DNA from: JBBQZO01 sp038207625
GTDB taxonomy: Bacteria; Pseudomonadota; Gammaproteobacteria; Burkholderiales; Burkholderiaceae_D
Direction of reading: 5' to 3'
Length of the DNA: 64,000 nucleotides
Assembly (NCBI GenBank): GCA_038207625.1
Contig: JBBQZO010000011.1
Location: 80,115-144,114, forward strand
The translations under genes were made by a program, and so were the position numbers. Of this stretch, positions 34,487 through 44,501 are shown piece by piece (within the stretch, counting starts at the first letter, position 1; each line of letters starts with the position of its first letter). The notes under the pieces were generated by a model. The model had not been told where the DNA came from. It made no database searches and was given only the letters and a program-made list of their open reading frames with translations.

Positions 34487-36355
34487 TTATGCGTTGTTGA
34501 CGACCAGGCGCGGCTCGCCGCTGGAAAAACGCTGGCGGATCGAGGCGGCGATGCCTTTGGCGTCCAGGCCCACGCCGGCCAGCAGCGCCTGCGGGTCGCC
34601 ATGGTCGATGAACTTGTCCGGCAGACCAAGCATCAGCAGCGGTTTCACGATGCCCTCGGCGGCCAGCGCCTCGGCCACGGCGGCGCCGGCGCCACCCATG
34701 ATGCAGCCCTCTTCCACCGTTACCAGATAGTCGTGCTCGTGCGCCAGCTGACGCACCAGCGCCAGGTCGAGCGGCTTGACGAAGCGCATATTGGCCACCG
34801 TCGCGTCCAGTTCGACGCCGGCCGCGACACTTGGCGCGACCATGCTGCCGAACGCGAGGATCGCGATCTTCTCGCCGGAGCGCTTGATCTCGCCCTTGCC
34901 GATCTCGATGCTTGTCAGTTCGGCTTCGATGACCGCACCAGCACCCGCGCCGCGCGGATAGCGCACCGCCGCAGGGCCTGCGTAGTGAAAGCCGGTGGTG
35001 AGCATCTGGCGGCATTCGTTTTCGTCCGACGCAGCCATCACGACCATGTTCGGAATGCAGCGCAAATAGGCCATGTCGTAGTTGCCGGCATGGGTGGCGC
35101 CGTCGGCACCCACCAGGCCGGCGCGGTCCAGCGCAAACACCACGTCCAGGTTTTGAAGCGCCACGTCGTGGATCAGCTGATCGTAGGCGCGCTGCAAAAA
35201 GGTCGAGTAGATCGCCACCACCGGTTTCAGGCCTTCGCAGGCAAGGCCACCGGCAAACGTCACCGCGTGCTGCTCGGCGATGCCCACGTCGAAATAGCGT
35301 TTTGGATAGAGCTGCTCGAAGCGCACCATGCCCGAACCTTCGCGCATGGCCGGCGTGATGCCAACCAGGCGCTTGTCGCTGGCTGCCATGTCGCACAGCC
35401 AGTTGCCGAACACCTCCGTGTAGGTGGTCTTGCCGGCGGCGGCCGGCTTGATGCCCTCGGCCGGATTGAACTTGCCCGTGCCGTGATACAGAATCGGCTC
35501 GGCTTCGGCCAGCTTGTAGCCCTGGCCCTTCTTGGTGACCACGTGCAGGAACTGCGGCCCCTTGAGCTTCTTGATGTTTTCCAGCGTCGGAATCAAGGAT
35601 TCGAGATCGTGCCCGTCGATCGGACCGATGTAGTTGAAACCGAATTCCTCAAACAGCGTGGCCGGCACCACCATGCCCTTGGCGTGCTCCTCGAAGCGCT
35701 TGGCCAATTCGAGCATCGGGCCGGGCAGCACCGATTTGCCGACGTTTTTGGCGGCCGCGTAAAACTGCCCAGACATCAGGCGGGCCAGATAACGGTTCAG
35801 CGCGCCGACCGGCGGCGAGATCGACATGTCGTTATCGTTCAACACCACCAGCAGGTTGATATCTTCCTGCACGCCGGCGTTGTTGAGCGCCTCGAAGGCC
35901 ATCCCGGCAGTCATCGAACCGTCGCCGATGACGGCGATCGCGTGGCGGTTTTCGCCTTTCAGCTTGGCCGCCTGCGCCATGCCCAGCGCGGCCGAGATCG
36001 ACGTCGACGAGTGCGCCGTGCCGAAGGTGTCGTACTCGCTTTCGTCGCGGCGCGGGAAACCCGACACGCCGTTGAACTGGCGCAGCGTGTGCATCCGGTC
36101 GCGCCGGCCGGTGAGGATCTTGTGGGTGTAAGTCTGGTGGCCGACGTCCCACACGATGCGGTCGTGCGGCGTGTTGAACACGTAGTGCAGCGCCACCGTC
36201 AGTTCGACCGTGCCCAAATTGGACGACAGATGGCCGCCCGTCTTGGACACCGAGTCGAGCAGGAAGTGGCGCAGCTCGTTGGCCAGCGGCGTGAGCTGCG
36301 GGCGCGTGAGCTTGCGCACATCGGCCGGAAAATTGATTTGATCTAGCAGTTTCAT
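34487..36355 (-). CDS. dxs: 1-deoxy-D-xylulose-5-phosphate synthase
   Basis: 622 residues, thiamine diphosphate enzyme that makes DXP from pyruvate and glyceraldehyde 3-phosphate, first step of the MEP isoprenoid pathway. GDGSMTAGMAFEALNNAG is the TPP motif; YFDVGIAEQHAVTFAGGLA marks the pyrimidine-binding half. Full length. Directly follows ispA. Confidence 0.97.
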   Translation of the reverse strand: MKLLDQINFPADVRKLTRPQLTPLANELRHFLLDSVSKTGGHLSSNLGTVELTVALHYVFNTPHDRIVWDVGHQTYTHKILTGRRDRMHTLRQFNGVSGFPRRDESEYDTFGTAHSSTSISAALGMAQAAKLKGENRHAIAVIGDGSMTAGMAFEALNNAGVQEDINLLVVLNDNDMSISPPVGALNRYLARLMSGQFYAAAKNVGKSVLPGPMLELAKRFEEHAKGMVVPATLFEEFGFNYIGPIDGHDLESLIPTLENIKKLKGPQFLHVVTKKGQGYKLAEAEPILYHGTGKFNPAEGIKPAAAGKTTYTEVFGNWLCDMAASDKRLVGITPAMREGSGMVRFEQLYPKRYFDVGIAEQHAVTFAGGLACEGLKPVVAIYSTFLQRAYDQLIHDVALQNLDVVFALDRAGLVGADGATHAGNYDMAYLRCIPNMVVMAASDENECRQMLTTGFHYAGPAAVRYPRGAGAGAVIEAELTSIEIGKGEIKRSGEKIAILAFGSMVAPSVAAGVELDATVANMRFVKPLDLALVRQLAHEHDYLVTVEEGCIMGGAGAAVAEALAAEGIVKPLLMLGLPDKFIDHGDPQALLAGVGLDAKGIAASIRQRFSSGEPRLVVNNA

Positions 36356-37248
<893 letters not shown>

Positions 37249-37252
<4 letters not shown>

Positions 37253-37506
37253 TGGCCCGCCTCGGCGCCGCTGTCGCCAGCAAACGGTTTGAGCATGTCA
37301 CCTTCCAGCACCTTCACCTGCGACTCCACCTTGTCGAGCTGGGTGGCGCAATACTTCACCAGTTCCGAGCCGCGCGCATAGGCGGCCACCGACGCTTCCA
37401 GTGGCAATTGGCCCGCTTCCATCTGCGTGACCAGTTGTGCCAGTTCGGCCATCGCTTCTTCGAACGAGGCCGGCGCGGCGTTTTCGGTGCTTGATTTCTT
37501 TGACAT
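37249..37506 (-). CDS. xseB: Exodeoxyribonuclease VII small subunit
   Basis: 85 residues. SFEEAMAELAQLVTQMEAGQ and the following LPLEASVAAYARGSELVKYC form the two-helix XseB hallmark. Pairs with XseA (not in the window) to degrade single-stranded DNA. Start at 37506 fits the family; overlap of 4 bp with ispA. Confidence 0.95.
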
Positions 37507-37850
37507 AGGTACCCAAATTGTTTCGACAAATGCCGCGGCTGGCGCGGCCAGATCAGTGTAGCCCGATATTTTAGAACAAACCATCCTATCGGGTAACGTG
37601 TGGGCGCGCCTGCCAGCTCGTCAGCAAAGTGAGAGTTTATCGCAAATGCGGGCCCGTTCATTAAAACACTGGTTTTTCGGGAATTTATTTACACGAAAAC
37701 ACGACAAGCCCTCTATCGGGCCGGGCAAAGGGGCGCCAATTCACGGTATAATCTTCGGTTCTGTCCAAAAAACCCATACGTATCAACATCATGCGGGGCT
37801 TTGGATGCTTTCTCTTCCTTAGATTTTTGCCATATATAAAGGGGGTTGGG
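37507..37850. other. Divergent intergenic region, xseB / Rieske gene
   Basis: No gene seen. GGTATAATC (TATAAT at 37747-37752) about 100 bp upstream of the Rieske gene is a candidate -10 element without a clear -35. The Rieske gene has a strong ribosome-binding site (AAAGGGGG). Confidence 0.4.
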
Positions 37851-38951
37851 ATGTCCGATCTGGCTACCCACACCAAGCTGGCGCATTCGTGCGTGCAACT
37901 TCCGGTCACGGTCTATTTTGACGAAGCGCTGCTGGCGCGCGAAACGACCGAGCTGTTCCAGGCCGGCCCGCGCTATGTCGGGCACGAGCTGATGGTGCCC
38001 GAGACGGGCGACTTTGCCACGCTCGCGTCCGAGCGCGAGGGCCGCATGCTGGTGCGCAGCGCCGACGGCATCGAAGTGATGTCGAACGTGTGCCGCCACC
38101 GCCAGGCGCTGATGTTCAACGGTCGCGGCAATGCCGACAACATCGTCTGCCCGCTGCACCGCTGGACCTACGACCTGAAGGGCGAGTTGATCGGCGCGCC
38201 GCATTTTCCCGAGACACCGTGTCTGAAGCTGTCGACAACGCCGCTGCAAAACTGGAACGGCCTGCTGTTCGAGCAGAACGGCTACGACGTGATGGCGCAG
38301 CTGAACGCGCTGTCGGTGACCAAGGATCTGGACTTCACCGGCTACATGCTGGACCACGTGACGGTGCAGCAGTGCGACTACAACTGGAAGACCTTCATCG
38401 AGGTCTATCTGGAGGATTACCACGTCGAGCCGTTCCACCCCGGGCTGGGCGGCTTTGTCAGTTGCGACGATCTGCGCTGGGAATTTGGACGCGACTACAG
38501 CGTGCAGACGGTGGGGGTCAATCGCGGCCTGCAAAAGGCCGGCTCGCCGGTGTACCAGCGCTGGCAGGAACAGGTGCTCAAATTCCGTGGCGGCACCCCG
38601 CCGCCCTACGGCGCGATCTGGCTCACGCTGTACCCGAACATCATGGTCGAGTGGTATCCGCACGTGCTGATTGTGTCCACGCTGTGGCCGGACGGCCCGC
38701 AAAAGACCCGCAACGTCGTCGAGTTCTACTATCCCGAAGAGATCGCGCTGTTCGAGCGCGAGTTCATCGAAGCCGAGCGCGCCGCCTACATGGAAACCTG
38801 CGTCGAGGACGACGAGATCGCCTTGCGCATGGACGCCGGCCGGCGTGTGCTGATGACGCGCGGCGTCAACGAAGTGGGCCCTTACCAGTCACCGATGGAA
38901 GACGGCATGCGCCACTTCCACGAATGGTATCGCAGCCGGCTGGAAGTCTAA
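37851..38951 (+). CDS. Rieske non-heme iron oxygenase, alpha-subunit type
   Basis: 366 residues. The Rieske centre CRHRQAL...CPLHRWTYD (Cys-x-His and Cys-x2-His) is followed by the catalytic iron site EDYHVEPFHP and a downstream Asp-rich stretch. Family members hydroxylate aromatic or choline-like substrates with a reductase partner, which is not nearby. The substrate cannot be told from sequence. A permease gene follows after 9 bp. Confidence 0.9.
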   Translation: MSDLATHTKLAHSCVQLPVTVYFDEALLARETTELFQAGPRYVGHELMVPETGDFATLASEREGRMLVRSADGIEVMSNVCRHRQALMFNGRGNADNIVCPLHRWTYDLKGELIGAPHFPETPCLKLSTTPLQNWNGLLFEQNGYDVMAQLNALSVTKDLDFTGYMLDHVTVQQCDYNWKTFIEVYLEDYHVEPFHPGLGGFVSCDDLRWEFGRDYSVQTVGVNRGLQKAGSPVYQRWQEQVLKFRGGTPPPYGAIWLTLYPNIMVEWYPHVLIVSTLWPDGPQKTRNVVEFYYPEEIALFEREFIEAERAAYMETCVEDDEIALRMDAGRRVLMTRGVNEVGPYQSPMEDGMRHFHEWYRSRLEV

Positions 38952-38960
38952 GGGCGCGCC

Positions 38961-39869
38961 ATGGCATCGCTCTGGATGCTGGTCGCCGCGTTCATGTTTT
39001 CGGCCATGGGCGCGTGCGTCAAGCTCGCCGCCGACTACTACTCGACGTCCGAGATCGTCATGTATCGCGGCGCCGTCGGCGTGGCGATGCTGTTCATGCT
39101 GGTGCGCTACCGGGGCGGCACGTTTCGCACCGCGCTGGTGGGCGAACACCTGTGGCGCGGCGCCGTCGGCGTGATCTCGCTGTGGCTGTGGTTCTTCGCG
39201 ATCAGCCAACTGCCGCTGGCCACCGCGATGACGCTCAACTACATGGCACCGATCTGGGTCGCCGCGCTGCTGTTTCTGGCCGGCTGGTGGCATAGCAAAA
39301 ACCACGTCGAGTGGCCATTGATCGGCGCCATCGTGATGAGTTTTGTCGGCGTCACGCTGGTGCTGCGCCCGGCCTTCGCCGCGCAGCAATGGCTGGGCGC
39401 CACTGTCGGCCTGATCTCGGGCGTGCTGTCCGCCTTCGCCTACCTGCAGGTGCGCCGCCTGGGCCAGCTGGGCGAACCGGAATACCGGGTGGTGTTCTAC
39501 TTCTCCCTGATCACGGTGCTGGCCGGCCTGGGCGGCACGCTGGCGCTGCCCGCGCCCGTGCATGCGCACAACTGGCACAGCGCCGCGCTGCTGGTGGCGA
39601 TCGGCGTGTGCGCGACCACCGCGCAAATGGCGATGACGCGCGCCTACCGGGTCGGCAAGACGCTGGTGGTGGCCAACCTTCAATACACCGGCATCATTTT
39701 TTCCAGCGGCTGGGCGATGCTGATCTGGGGCGACCGCTTCGACACCTTGACCTGGCTGGGCATTTTCGTCATTCTCGCGTCCGGCCTGGCCGCGACGTTT
39801 TACAATACCCGCTTGACCGAACGCGGCGTCGCCGTAGCCGACACCGACCCCATCGCAAGCGAACTTTGA
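38961..39869 (+). CDS. EamA/DMT-family permease
   Basis: 302 residues with ten hydrophobic helices and two EamA repeats (FMFSAMGACVKLAADY..., and the second near ISGVLSAFAYLQVRRLG). Drug/metabolite transporter superfamily, substrate unknown. It lies 9 bp after the Rieske gene and 7 bp before the sulfurtransferase, so the three are likely an operon. Confidence 0.9.
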   Translation: MASLWMLVAAFMFSAMGACVKLAADYYSTSEIVMYRGAVGVAMLFMLVRYRGGTFRTALVGEHLWRGAVGVISLWLWFFAISQLPLATAMTLNYMAPIWVAALLFLAGWWHSKNHVEWPLIGAIVMSFVGVTLVLRPAFAAQQWLGATVGLISGVLSAFAYLQVRRLGQLGEPEYRVVFYFSLITVLAGLGGTLALPAPVHAHNWHSAALLVAIGVCATTAQMAMTRAYRVGKTLVVANLQYTGIIFSSGWAMLIWGDRFDTLTWLGIFVILASGLAATFYNTRLTERGVAVADTDPIASEL

Positions 39870-39876
39870 GGATGCC

Positions 39877-40734
39877 ATGTACACCACGCTGATCAGCGCC
39901 GCCGAACTGTCCCGCCACCCGCACGGCAGCAGCCCCGACTGGGTCGTCGTCGACTGCCGCCACGACCTGATGAACCCGAACGCGGGGCGCGACGCCTTTG
40001 CTGCTGGCCACATCGCGGGCGCCGTGTTCGCCAGCATCGACGACGACCTGTCGGGCGCCAAGAGCGGCCCGGACGGGGTGTTTCGCGGCCGCCACCCGCT
40101 GCCCGAGCGCGCCGCACTGATCGCGTCACTGCGCGCGCTGGGCATCAACGACAACACCCAGGTGGTGGCGTACGACGCTCACGGCGGCATGTTCGCCGCG
40201 CGCCTGTGGTGGTTGCTGCGCTGGATAGGCCACGCGCAAGTGGCCGTGCTGGACGGCGGCCTGCCGGCATGGCAGGCAGACGGCCAAGCGCTGAGCACTG
40301 AGACATCGCACATCACGCCCGGCGCGATCAGCGATCAGCCCGCGCTGGTGACGACGGTCAGCGCCGCCGACGTGCTGGCCAATCTGAACGGCGGCGCGCG
40401 CATCGTCATCGATGCGCGCTCGCCCGACCGCTTCCGCGGCGAAAACGAAACGATGGACCCGGTCGGCGGCCACATTCCCGGCGCGCGCAACCGTTTCTTC
40501 AAGGACAACCTGGGCGCCGACGGCCGCTTCAAAAACGCCGACCAGCTCCGCGCCGAATTCGCGCCGCTACTGGCCGATCCCGCCTCGGCGATTATGCAAT
40601 GCGGCTCCGGCGTGACCGCCTGCCACAACCTGCTGGCGCTCGAAGTGGCGGGCCTGTCCGGCGCCGCGTTGTACCCCGGCTCGTGGAGCGAATGGTGCGC
40701 CGACGCGGCGCGCCCGGTTGCCACCGGCGCGTAG
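39877..40734 (+). CDS. Thiosulfate / 3-mercaptopyruvate sulfurtransferase
   Basis: 285 residues with two rhodanese domains. Active-site loop QCGSGVTACH with Cys242; CGSGVTA loops are typical of mercaptopyruvate sulfurtransferase SseA. N-terminal domain lacks the Cys, as usual. Third gene of the Rieske-permease group. Confidence 0.93.
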   Translation: MYTTLISAAELSRHPHGSSPDWVVVDCRHDLMNPNAGRDAFAAGHIAGAVFASIDDDLSGAKSGPDGVFRGRHPLPERAALIASLRALGINDNTQVVAYDAHGGMFAARLWWLLRWIGHAQVAVLDGGLPAWQADGQALSTETSHITPGAISDQPALVTTVSAADVLANLNGGARIVIDARSPDRFRGENETMDPVGGHIPGARNRFFKDNLGADGRFKNADQLRAEFAPLLADPASAIMQCGSGVTACHNLLALEVAGLSGAALYPGSWSEWCADAARPVATGA

Positions 40735-40893
40735 CTCGCGCCGGTGGCGCGCAGGAGCCGCCTGCATCGCCGCAGTTTTAGCGGATTGGGAGATGTTGGC
40801 GTCTCTCGATCCGCCGAAGTCACTCCTATTGCCGAATCTACTAAACTGCCGCAGCACCAGCAGTCAAACAAAATACCAAGGAAATGTCCATCT

Positions 40894-41358
40894 ATGCCCC
40901 CGCGAAGGATCGCCCGGACCGTCCTGGTGGCGCTCGCCGCTTTGGCCGTAGCCACTGCAGCCCTACTTGCACGAGGCCCCCTCGGCATAGTCGTATCTAA
41001 GGACTTTGTTGAGCAATTGCACGCCGCAGTATCCAGCAGCGGTAGTACGGTAAGCCAGACAAAGGAAGTGGCACCGGAGTCGGTTCAGCTTGAATTTTTC
41101 GTAAGCCTGAGACGAACGCTCAAAGTTATCGGCGCGTCAATTGGAGTTATCCTCCACGAGGATGAGTATGCAAGCGCATACACTATCGTATCTGCCGATG
41201 GCAAAACCACAATTCATTGCCTGAGTCGATTTCGAGGGGACCACGCTCTTGGCATCGTAGTCGAACCCGGACCAACTGGCACGCTGGCTGCAGTTCATCT
41301 TCGTGACGTCTTAATCACTGCATTGCCAAATCTTCCCATACTGCTAACAGGACGTTGA
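40894..41358 (+). CDS. Membrane-anchored protein of unknown function
   Basis: 154 residues. Basic N-terminus and one hydrophobic helix (TVLVALAALAVATAALLA), then a soluble domain outside. No family seen. ATG at 40894 chosen because the anchor follows directly. Codon use is less GC-rich than upstream genes, suggesting an accessory origin. Confidence 0.6.
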   Translation: MPPRRIARTVLVALAALAVATAALLARGPLGIVVSKDFVEQLHAAVSSSGSTVSQTKEVAPESVQLEFFVSLRRTLKVIGASIGVILHEDEYASAYTIVSADGKTTIHCLSRFRGDHALGIVVEPGPTGTLAAVHLRDVLITALPNLPILLTGR

Positions 41359-41410
41359 CAACAGTTGCCACACGTGGAGGAAAACGAGAACAATAGGGGA
41401 CGGCGCACAA

Positions 41411-42067
41411 TTAGAACGATTTGGGATTGAGCACCCCTATTGAATTCAAGATTTTCACGACCCCAACCACCAATCCGACTAGGCACGTAAGAAACCATAG
41501 TGTCGTTCCCACTGGATGATCCAAGAATATATTCTTCACCATCCCGGCAAGGTTGCCGCCCCGGTCTTTGACGTATTTCTCATGTAGCCCGGCGAACGTC
41601 ACCGCCAATTCGCCCGATTGCAGGACATGCCGACCGGAGAGGGAAAGATACGGTTCAATCATGGCCTTGTTCTGAAGGCTATTAATAATATGCGTCATAT
41701 CTTGAAGAAATAGCGTTTCAAGTTCACCCCTTCGTGCTCCAAGCGCCTCACCGCACAAAATTTGAAACTCCCGCTGTTTTCGTAGCAAATGGTTCATGCT
41801 GATTGCTTCAATCGCAGTCGTTGCAATGACCTTTACGCCTTCCTCGAATTCCACCGTTAGCGCTTCATGCGCCGCCGTTAGCGTCATTGATGAAAGTAGC
41901 GGACCACGGGCGTTCAATTCCGCCTTCTTGCTGGTCAATGCAGCGCGGAACCTTTCGTTTCTCAGGTCAAAGCGCGCGCGCAATAGCGAATTGAATTCAT
42001 CAGTTGCTACGCGTAGTCGATTTTTCAGGGGCGTCGAAGGTTTTTTTAGATGCGCAGATCGTAGCAC
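41411..42067 (-). CDS. Hypothetical protein with C-terminal membrane helix
   Basis: 218 residues, mostly helical and polar, ending with a hydrophobic helix (LWFLTCLVGLVVGVVKIL). No signal peptide and no family recognised. The DNA is visibly poorer in G+C than the flanking core genes. Start of this gene is about 190 bp from the 21-bp dyad array. Confidence 0.65.
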   Translation of the reverse strand: MLRSAHLKKPSTPLKNRLRVATDEFNSLLRARFDLRNERFRAALTSKKAELNARGPLLSSMTLTAAHEALTVEFEEGVKVIATTAIEAISMNHLLRKQREFQILCGEALGARRGELETLFLQDMTHIINSLQNKAMIEPYLSLSGRHVLQSGELAVTFAGLHEKYVKDRGGNLAGMVKNIFLDHPVGTTLWFLTCLVGLVVGVVKILNSIGVLNPKSF

Positions 42068-42254
42068 ATGACCCCACTGCCACTCGGATGCGATCTAAGG
42101 CGCCAGGGTCCGGCAAATGGACATTCGAACCTTGGCCGGGAACTTTGGCGGAATCGAAAAAGTTCACTGTCGTCATCCAGACGTCCATCTCCCCCTAACG
42201 CCGATATCGCCCAGGAGGCGGCAGGCCTAGCCTTTGCTTCGCAGCCACGAAAGC

Positions 42255-42542
42255 GCGAAATCACACGATTCCGCGCGATACCGCACGAAAAGTACGCGAA
42301 ACCAGCCGAAATGCATCCGATTTCACACGATTTCAAGCCGAAATCGCACGATTCCGAGCCGATTTTGAACGATATGGTTCATGAGGCTGTCTAATATTTG
42401 GAACGAAAAGCTACCGCATGCAATCGTGAGAAATCGGCGTGTTTTCGGCCGATTTCGCGCGATTTTCGTTCGATTTCGCACGCGAATCGTGCGATTTCGG
42501 AGTGCTATCGTGCGGTATCGGCCAATATCGTGCGAAAGCGAG
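42255..42542. repeat. Two inverted arrays of 21-bp near-palindromic units
   Basis: Block 1 has six units on the plus strand starting at 42255, 42275, 42296, 42317, 42338 and 42359. Block 2 has six units in the opposite orientation on the minus strand, starting at 42542, 42521, 42500, 42479, 42458 and 42437. Period is 21 bp (first unit 20), i.e. two helical turns. Consensus core is GAAATCGCACGATTTC, itself a dyad around CA, with SCG before it. The blocks are separated by 37 bp (42380-42416). There are no unique spacers. Block 2 ends 6 bp before the ATG of the RAMA-like gene, so an operator/iteron role is possible. Confidence 0.9.
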
Positions 42543-42548
42543 CAAACC

Positions 42549-43019
42549 ATGAACCGACAACACCCTGCGCCTGCCATGGAACTCCCGATCTCTACGGAGA
42601 TTTATCAGCAACTCGTGCTGGCATCCGGTCAAACCGCATTTACGCAAGAGGCGTGGGAGATCGCAGCCATCGCCATTCGAGAATGGATGACTCACAACAA
42701 TCCAGATTCATTTGCTATGCCTGCGACGTCAGGATACCAGTGGAAGCATATTTTCCTGCCCACCGGAACACTCCTGCGAACTATCTTCCATGGAAAAAAC
42801 TATCATTGTTTAGTTGACGGCGATTGCATTGATTACAACGGCGAGGAGGTTTCGCCAAGCGGTTTTGCAAATGCGGTTGGAGGAATCCGCCGCAATGCAT
42901 GGAAAGTCGTTTGGATTCTCTTTCCAAATAGCTCGACCTGGAAACTGGCGGCAGCAATTCGACCAAAGAAGGGGCCAGATTCAATTTATACGCCGGACAG
43001 GCGCGGGGTCGGCGAATAA
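42549..43019 (+). CDS. Small RAMA-like domain protein
   Basis: 156 residues. The C-terminal two thirds (about residues 65-145: FLPTGTLLRTIFHGKNYHC, VDGDCIDYNGEEVSPSGFAN and WKVVWILF) resembles a RAMA domain, which is found next to or fused with DNA methyltransferases and thought to recognise modified DNA. The N-terminal part is helical and unassigned. No methyltransferase gene lies nearby, so it is an orphan. The frame stays open upstream through the dyad array to an ATG at 42381, where the 21-bp units would encode 7-residue IVRFR-type repeats; I prefer the ATG at 42549. Confidence 0.65.
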   Translation: MNRQHPAPAMELPISTEIYQQLVLASGQTAFTQEAWEIAAIAIREWMTHNNPDSFAMPATSGYQWKHIFLPTGTLLRTIFHGKNYHCLVDGDCIDYNGEEVSPSGFANAVGGIRRNAWKVVWILFPNSSTWKLAAAIRPKKGPDSIYTPDRRGVGE

Positions 43020-43044
43020 TCTGGGCGTGCACCGGCCGCGCGGA

Positions 43045-43380
43045 CTAAGCGCGCGCCGCATGGGCGAGCACGTCGGACGCCCATTGGTTCATGCTTTTGC
43101 CAGATGCCTCGGCCGCGCTAGCCGCAGCCGCATGCACTTCGGGTGGAACGCGCAGCATCAGCTTGCCCGACGCTGGCTTTTGCGCCGCACGGCCAAGCTC
43201 AAGCGATGCGGTGATGTAATGATCCACCGCATCATGGAAAGCGACCACCAACGCATCCACGGTTTCGCCATGAAACGAAACGATATCGGCGATTCCGGCC
43301 AGGCGCCCGACAAAAATAAGGTCTTCCGCATCAAACTCAATGCGGGCCGAATAGCCTTTGTAGGAAAGCGGTTTGCTCAT
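43045..43380 (-). CDS. hicB: HicB-family antitoxin
   Basis: 111 residues. N-terminal HicB partial RNase-H-like fold (YSARIEFDAEDLIFVGRLAGI) and C-terminal ribbon-helix-helix/HTH (KLMLRVPPEVHAAAASAAEAS then SMNQWASDVLA). It neutralises HicA and should repress its own promoter. Starts inside the hicA stop (ATGA overlap), the usual toxin-first order. Confidence 0.93.
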   Translation of the reverse strand: MSKPLSYKGYSARIEFDAEDLIFVGRLAGIADIVSFHGETVDALVVAFHDAVDHYITASLELGRAAQKPASGKLMLRVPPEVHAAAASAAEASGKSMNQWASDVLAHAARA

Positions 43381-43631
43381 GGTTTTGCTCCTGCCGACTT
43401 AAGAAATTCGCCCGCGTCCCGGACTTGATATCGCTTCGCTTCTTTGCCCGGGTGCGGTCGGTGAAAGTCTGCGCGCTTTCCGTTCAACACGACCGCAACC
43501 CGTGATCCATCGCCCTCGACAACTTCGGCGCCGAGCGCCACGAACAGCGCCTCAATTTTGCGCCACTCTAGAGACGATGGCGTTGGCACTGAATAAATTG
43601 CTGCGAGCGTTTTTTGATGTGCGCTGTTCAT
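43377..43631 (-). CDS. hicA: HicA-family mRNA interferase toxin
   Basis: 84 residues, double-stranded-RNA-binding-like fold. EWRKIEALFVALGAEVVEGDGSR then RADFHRPHPGKEAKRYQVRDA; the usual GSH catalytic box is GSR here and the His residues lie in FHRPHP (57 and 60), as in one HicA subgroup. ATG at 43631 defines the family N-terminus. Confidence 0.9.
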   Translation of the reverse strand: MNSAHQKTLAAIYSVPTPSSLEWRKIEALFVALGAEVVEGDGSRVAVVLNGKRADFHRPHPGKEAKRYQVRDAGEFLKSAGAKP

Positions 43632-43639
43632 GCGTCGAA

Positions 43640-43659
43640 TGATATCATAATGTGATATC
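43640..43659 (-). promoter_or_regulatory. Candidate HicB operator/promoter
   Basis: TGATATC occurs twice 13 bp apart (43640-43646 and 43653-43659), each containing the palindrome GATATC, right upstream of hicA. Likely the autoregulatory site and overlaps the expected -10 region. Confidence 0.45.
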
Positions 43660-43669
43660 GCGCCACACA

Positions 43670-43825
43670 TCAATCGATGATCAGCGCAAGCAGGCGATTG
43701 CCTCTGATCGTGATCGCCAGATCGGAAACGTCCCTGTCGATCGGGGGCACTGTGAAGGTATCGAGGACTACGTCGCGCAGAGCCTTCTGATGTGGGCGTG
43801 CAAACTCGCCCGCGCGCAACCCCAT
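43670..43825 (-). pseudogene. Possible remnant of an unidentified gene
   Basis: A minus-strand frame open from about 43870 to a stop at 43670 reads as protein (IALMGLRAGEF from the GTG/ATG region, VPPIDRDVSDLAITIRGNRL). A 51-codon version starts at ATG 43825. Too short and incomplete to name; it abuts hicA and may be what is left of a mobile-element gene. Confidence 0.3.
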
Positions 43826-44057
43826 GAGGGCAATCACACTGACGGCTGGCTCGGGCGAGGAGCTGAGCTCGCGGATTAGGCGGCGGGAGAAGGGGCCAGC
43901 TTCGATTCTTTGAAGGGATCAGGGTCGAGTTCGAATTTTTGAGTAAGGTCCAAAATCCTGTGTCACCTTGCATGCTTGCTCCCGTTCAAATTGCAACGGC
44001 AAGCATGCGAAAAGCGGCGGCAAGCCACGCGGCTGCGGTTCATGGATCGCGTAACGC

Positions 44058-44501
44058 CTAACGCGGGTCCTTGCCTTGATCGCGGACCACGGAGCACGAC
44101 AATGCGTCGGCTGAATCAGCCTGGAAATCTGACGCCTTGTCGGCCAGGTAGCTTTGTTCGCTGCCATATCCGATGATGATCCAACCGATGTCTTTGTTGG
44201 GGCCACCGTTATGCGCTAGCGAGATTACCCGGTAGCGGCAGGCAGGGGCACTCCTTGTGAGGCGCCACGTGCTGCGCCAGCGACCAGCGCTGTCCGTGTG
44301 CTCGACCAGTTCGTACGGCAGCGCCTGGCACTGGCTGAACGAAGTCAGCCACGATATGGTTTTGGTGCGCACGGCAAACATGCCATAGCAAGCCCGGCCA
44401 CTACCGAGAAAGTGCCCGGTGAACGGCGTTTCGCTGGCCAGCGCCGGCGCGCCCATGACCAAGCACAGGGCTAACACGCGGCGGCGGATCATGCTGCGCA
44501 C
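44058..44501 (-). CDS. Small exported protein of unknown function
   Basis: 147 residues with a signal peptide (LALCLVMGAPALAS). Four Cys residues in the mature part suggest two disulfides. No family seen. The GTG start at 44501 has GGGGGAT at good spacing; ATG at 44492 is the alternative. Lies at the right end of the accessory patch. Confidence 0.65.
   Translation of the reverse strand: MRSMIRRRVLALCLVMGAPALASETPFTGHFLGSGRACYGMFAVRTKTISWLTSFSQCQALPYELVEHTDSAGRWRSTWRLTRSAPACRYRVISLAHNGGPNKDIGWIIIGYGSEQSYLADKASDFQADSADALSCSVVRDQGKDPR

Noticed and set aside
34460..36346. 628-codon plus-strand frame opposite dxs
   Set aside because: Mirror frame of a full-length dxs; composition is typical of reversed coding sequence.
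42255..42542. CRISPR array
   Set aside because: Units are contiguous 21-mers with no unique spacers, occur in two opposite blocks and there are no cas genes.
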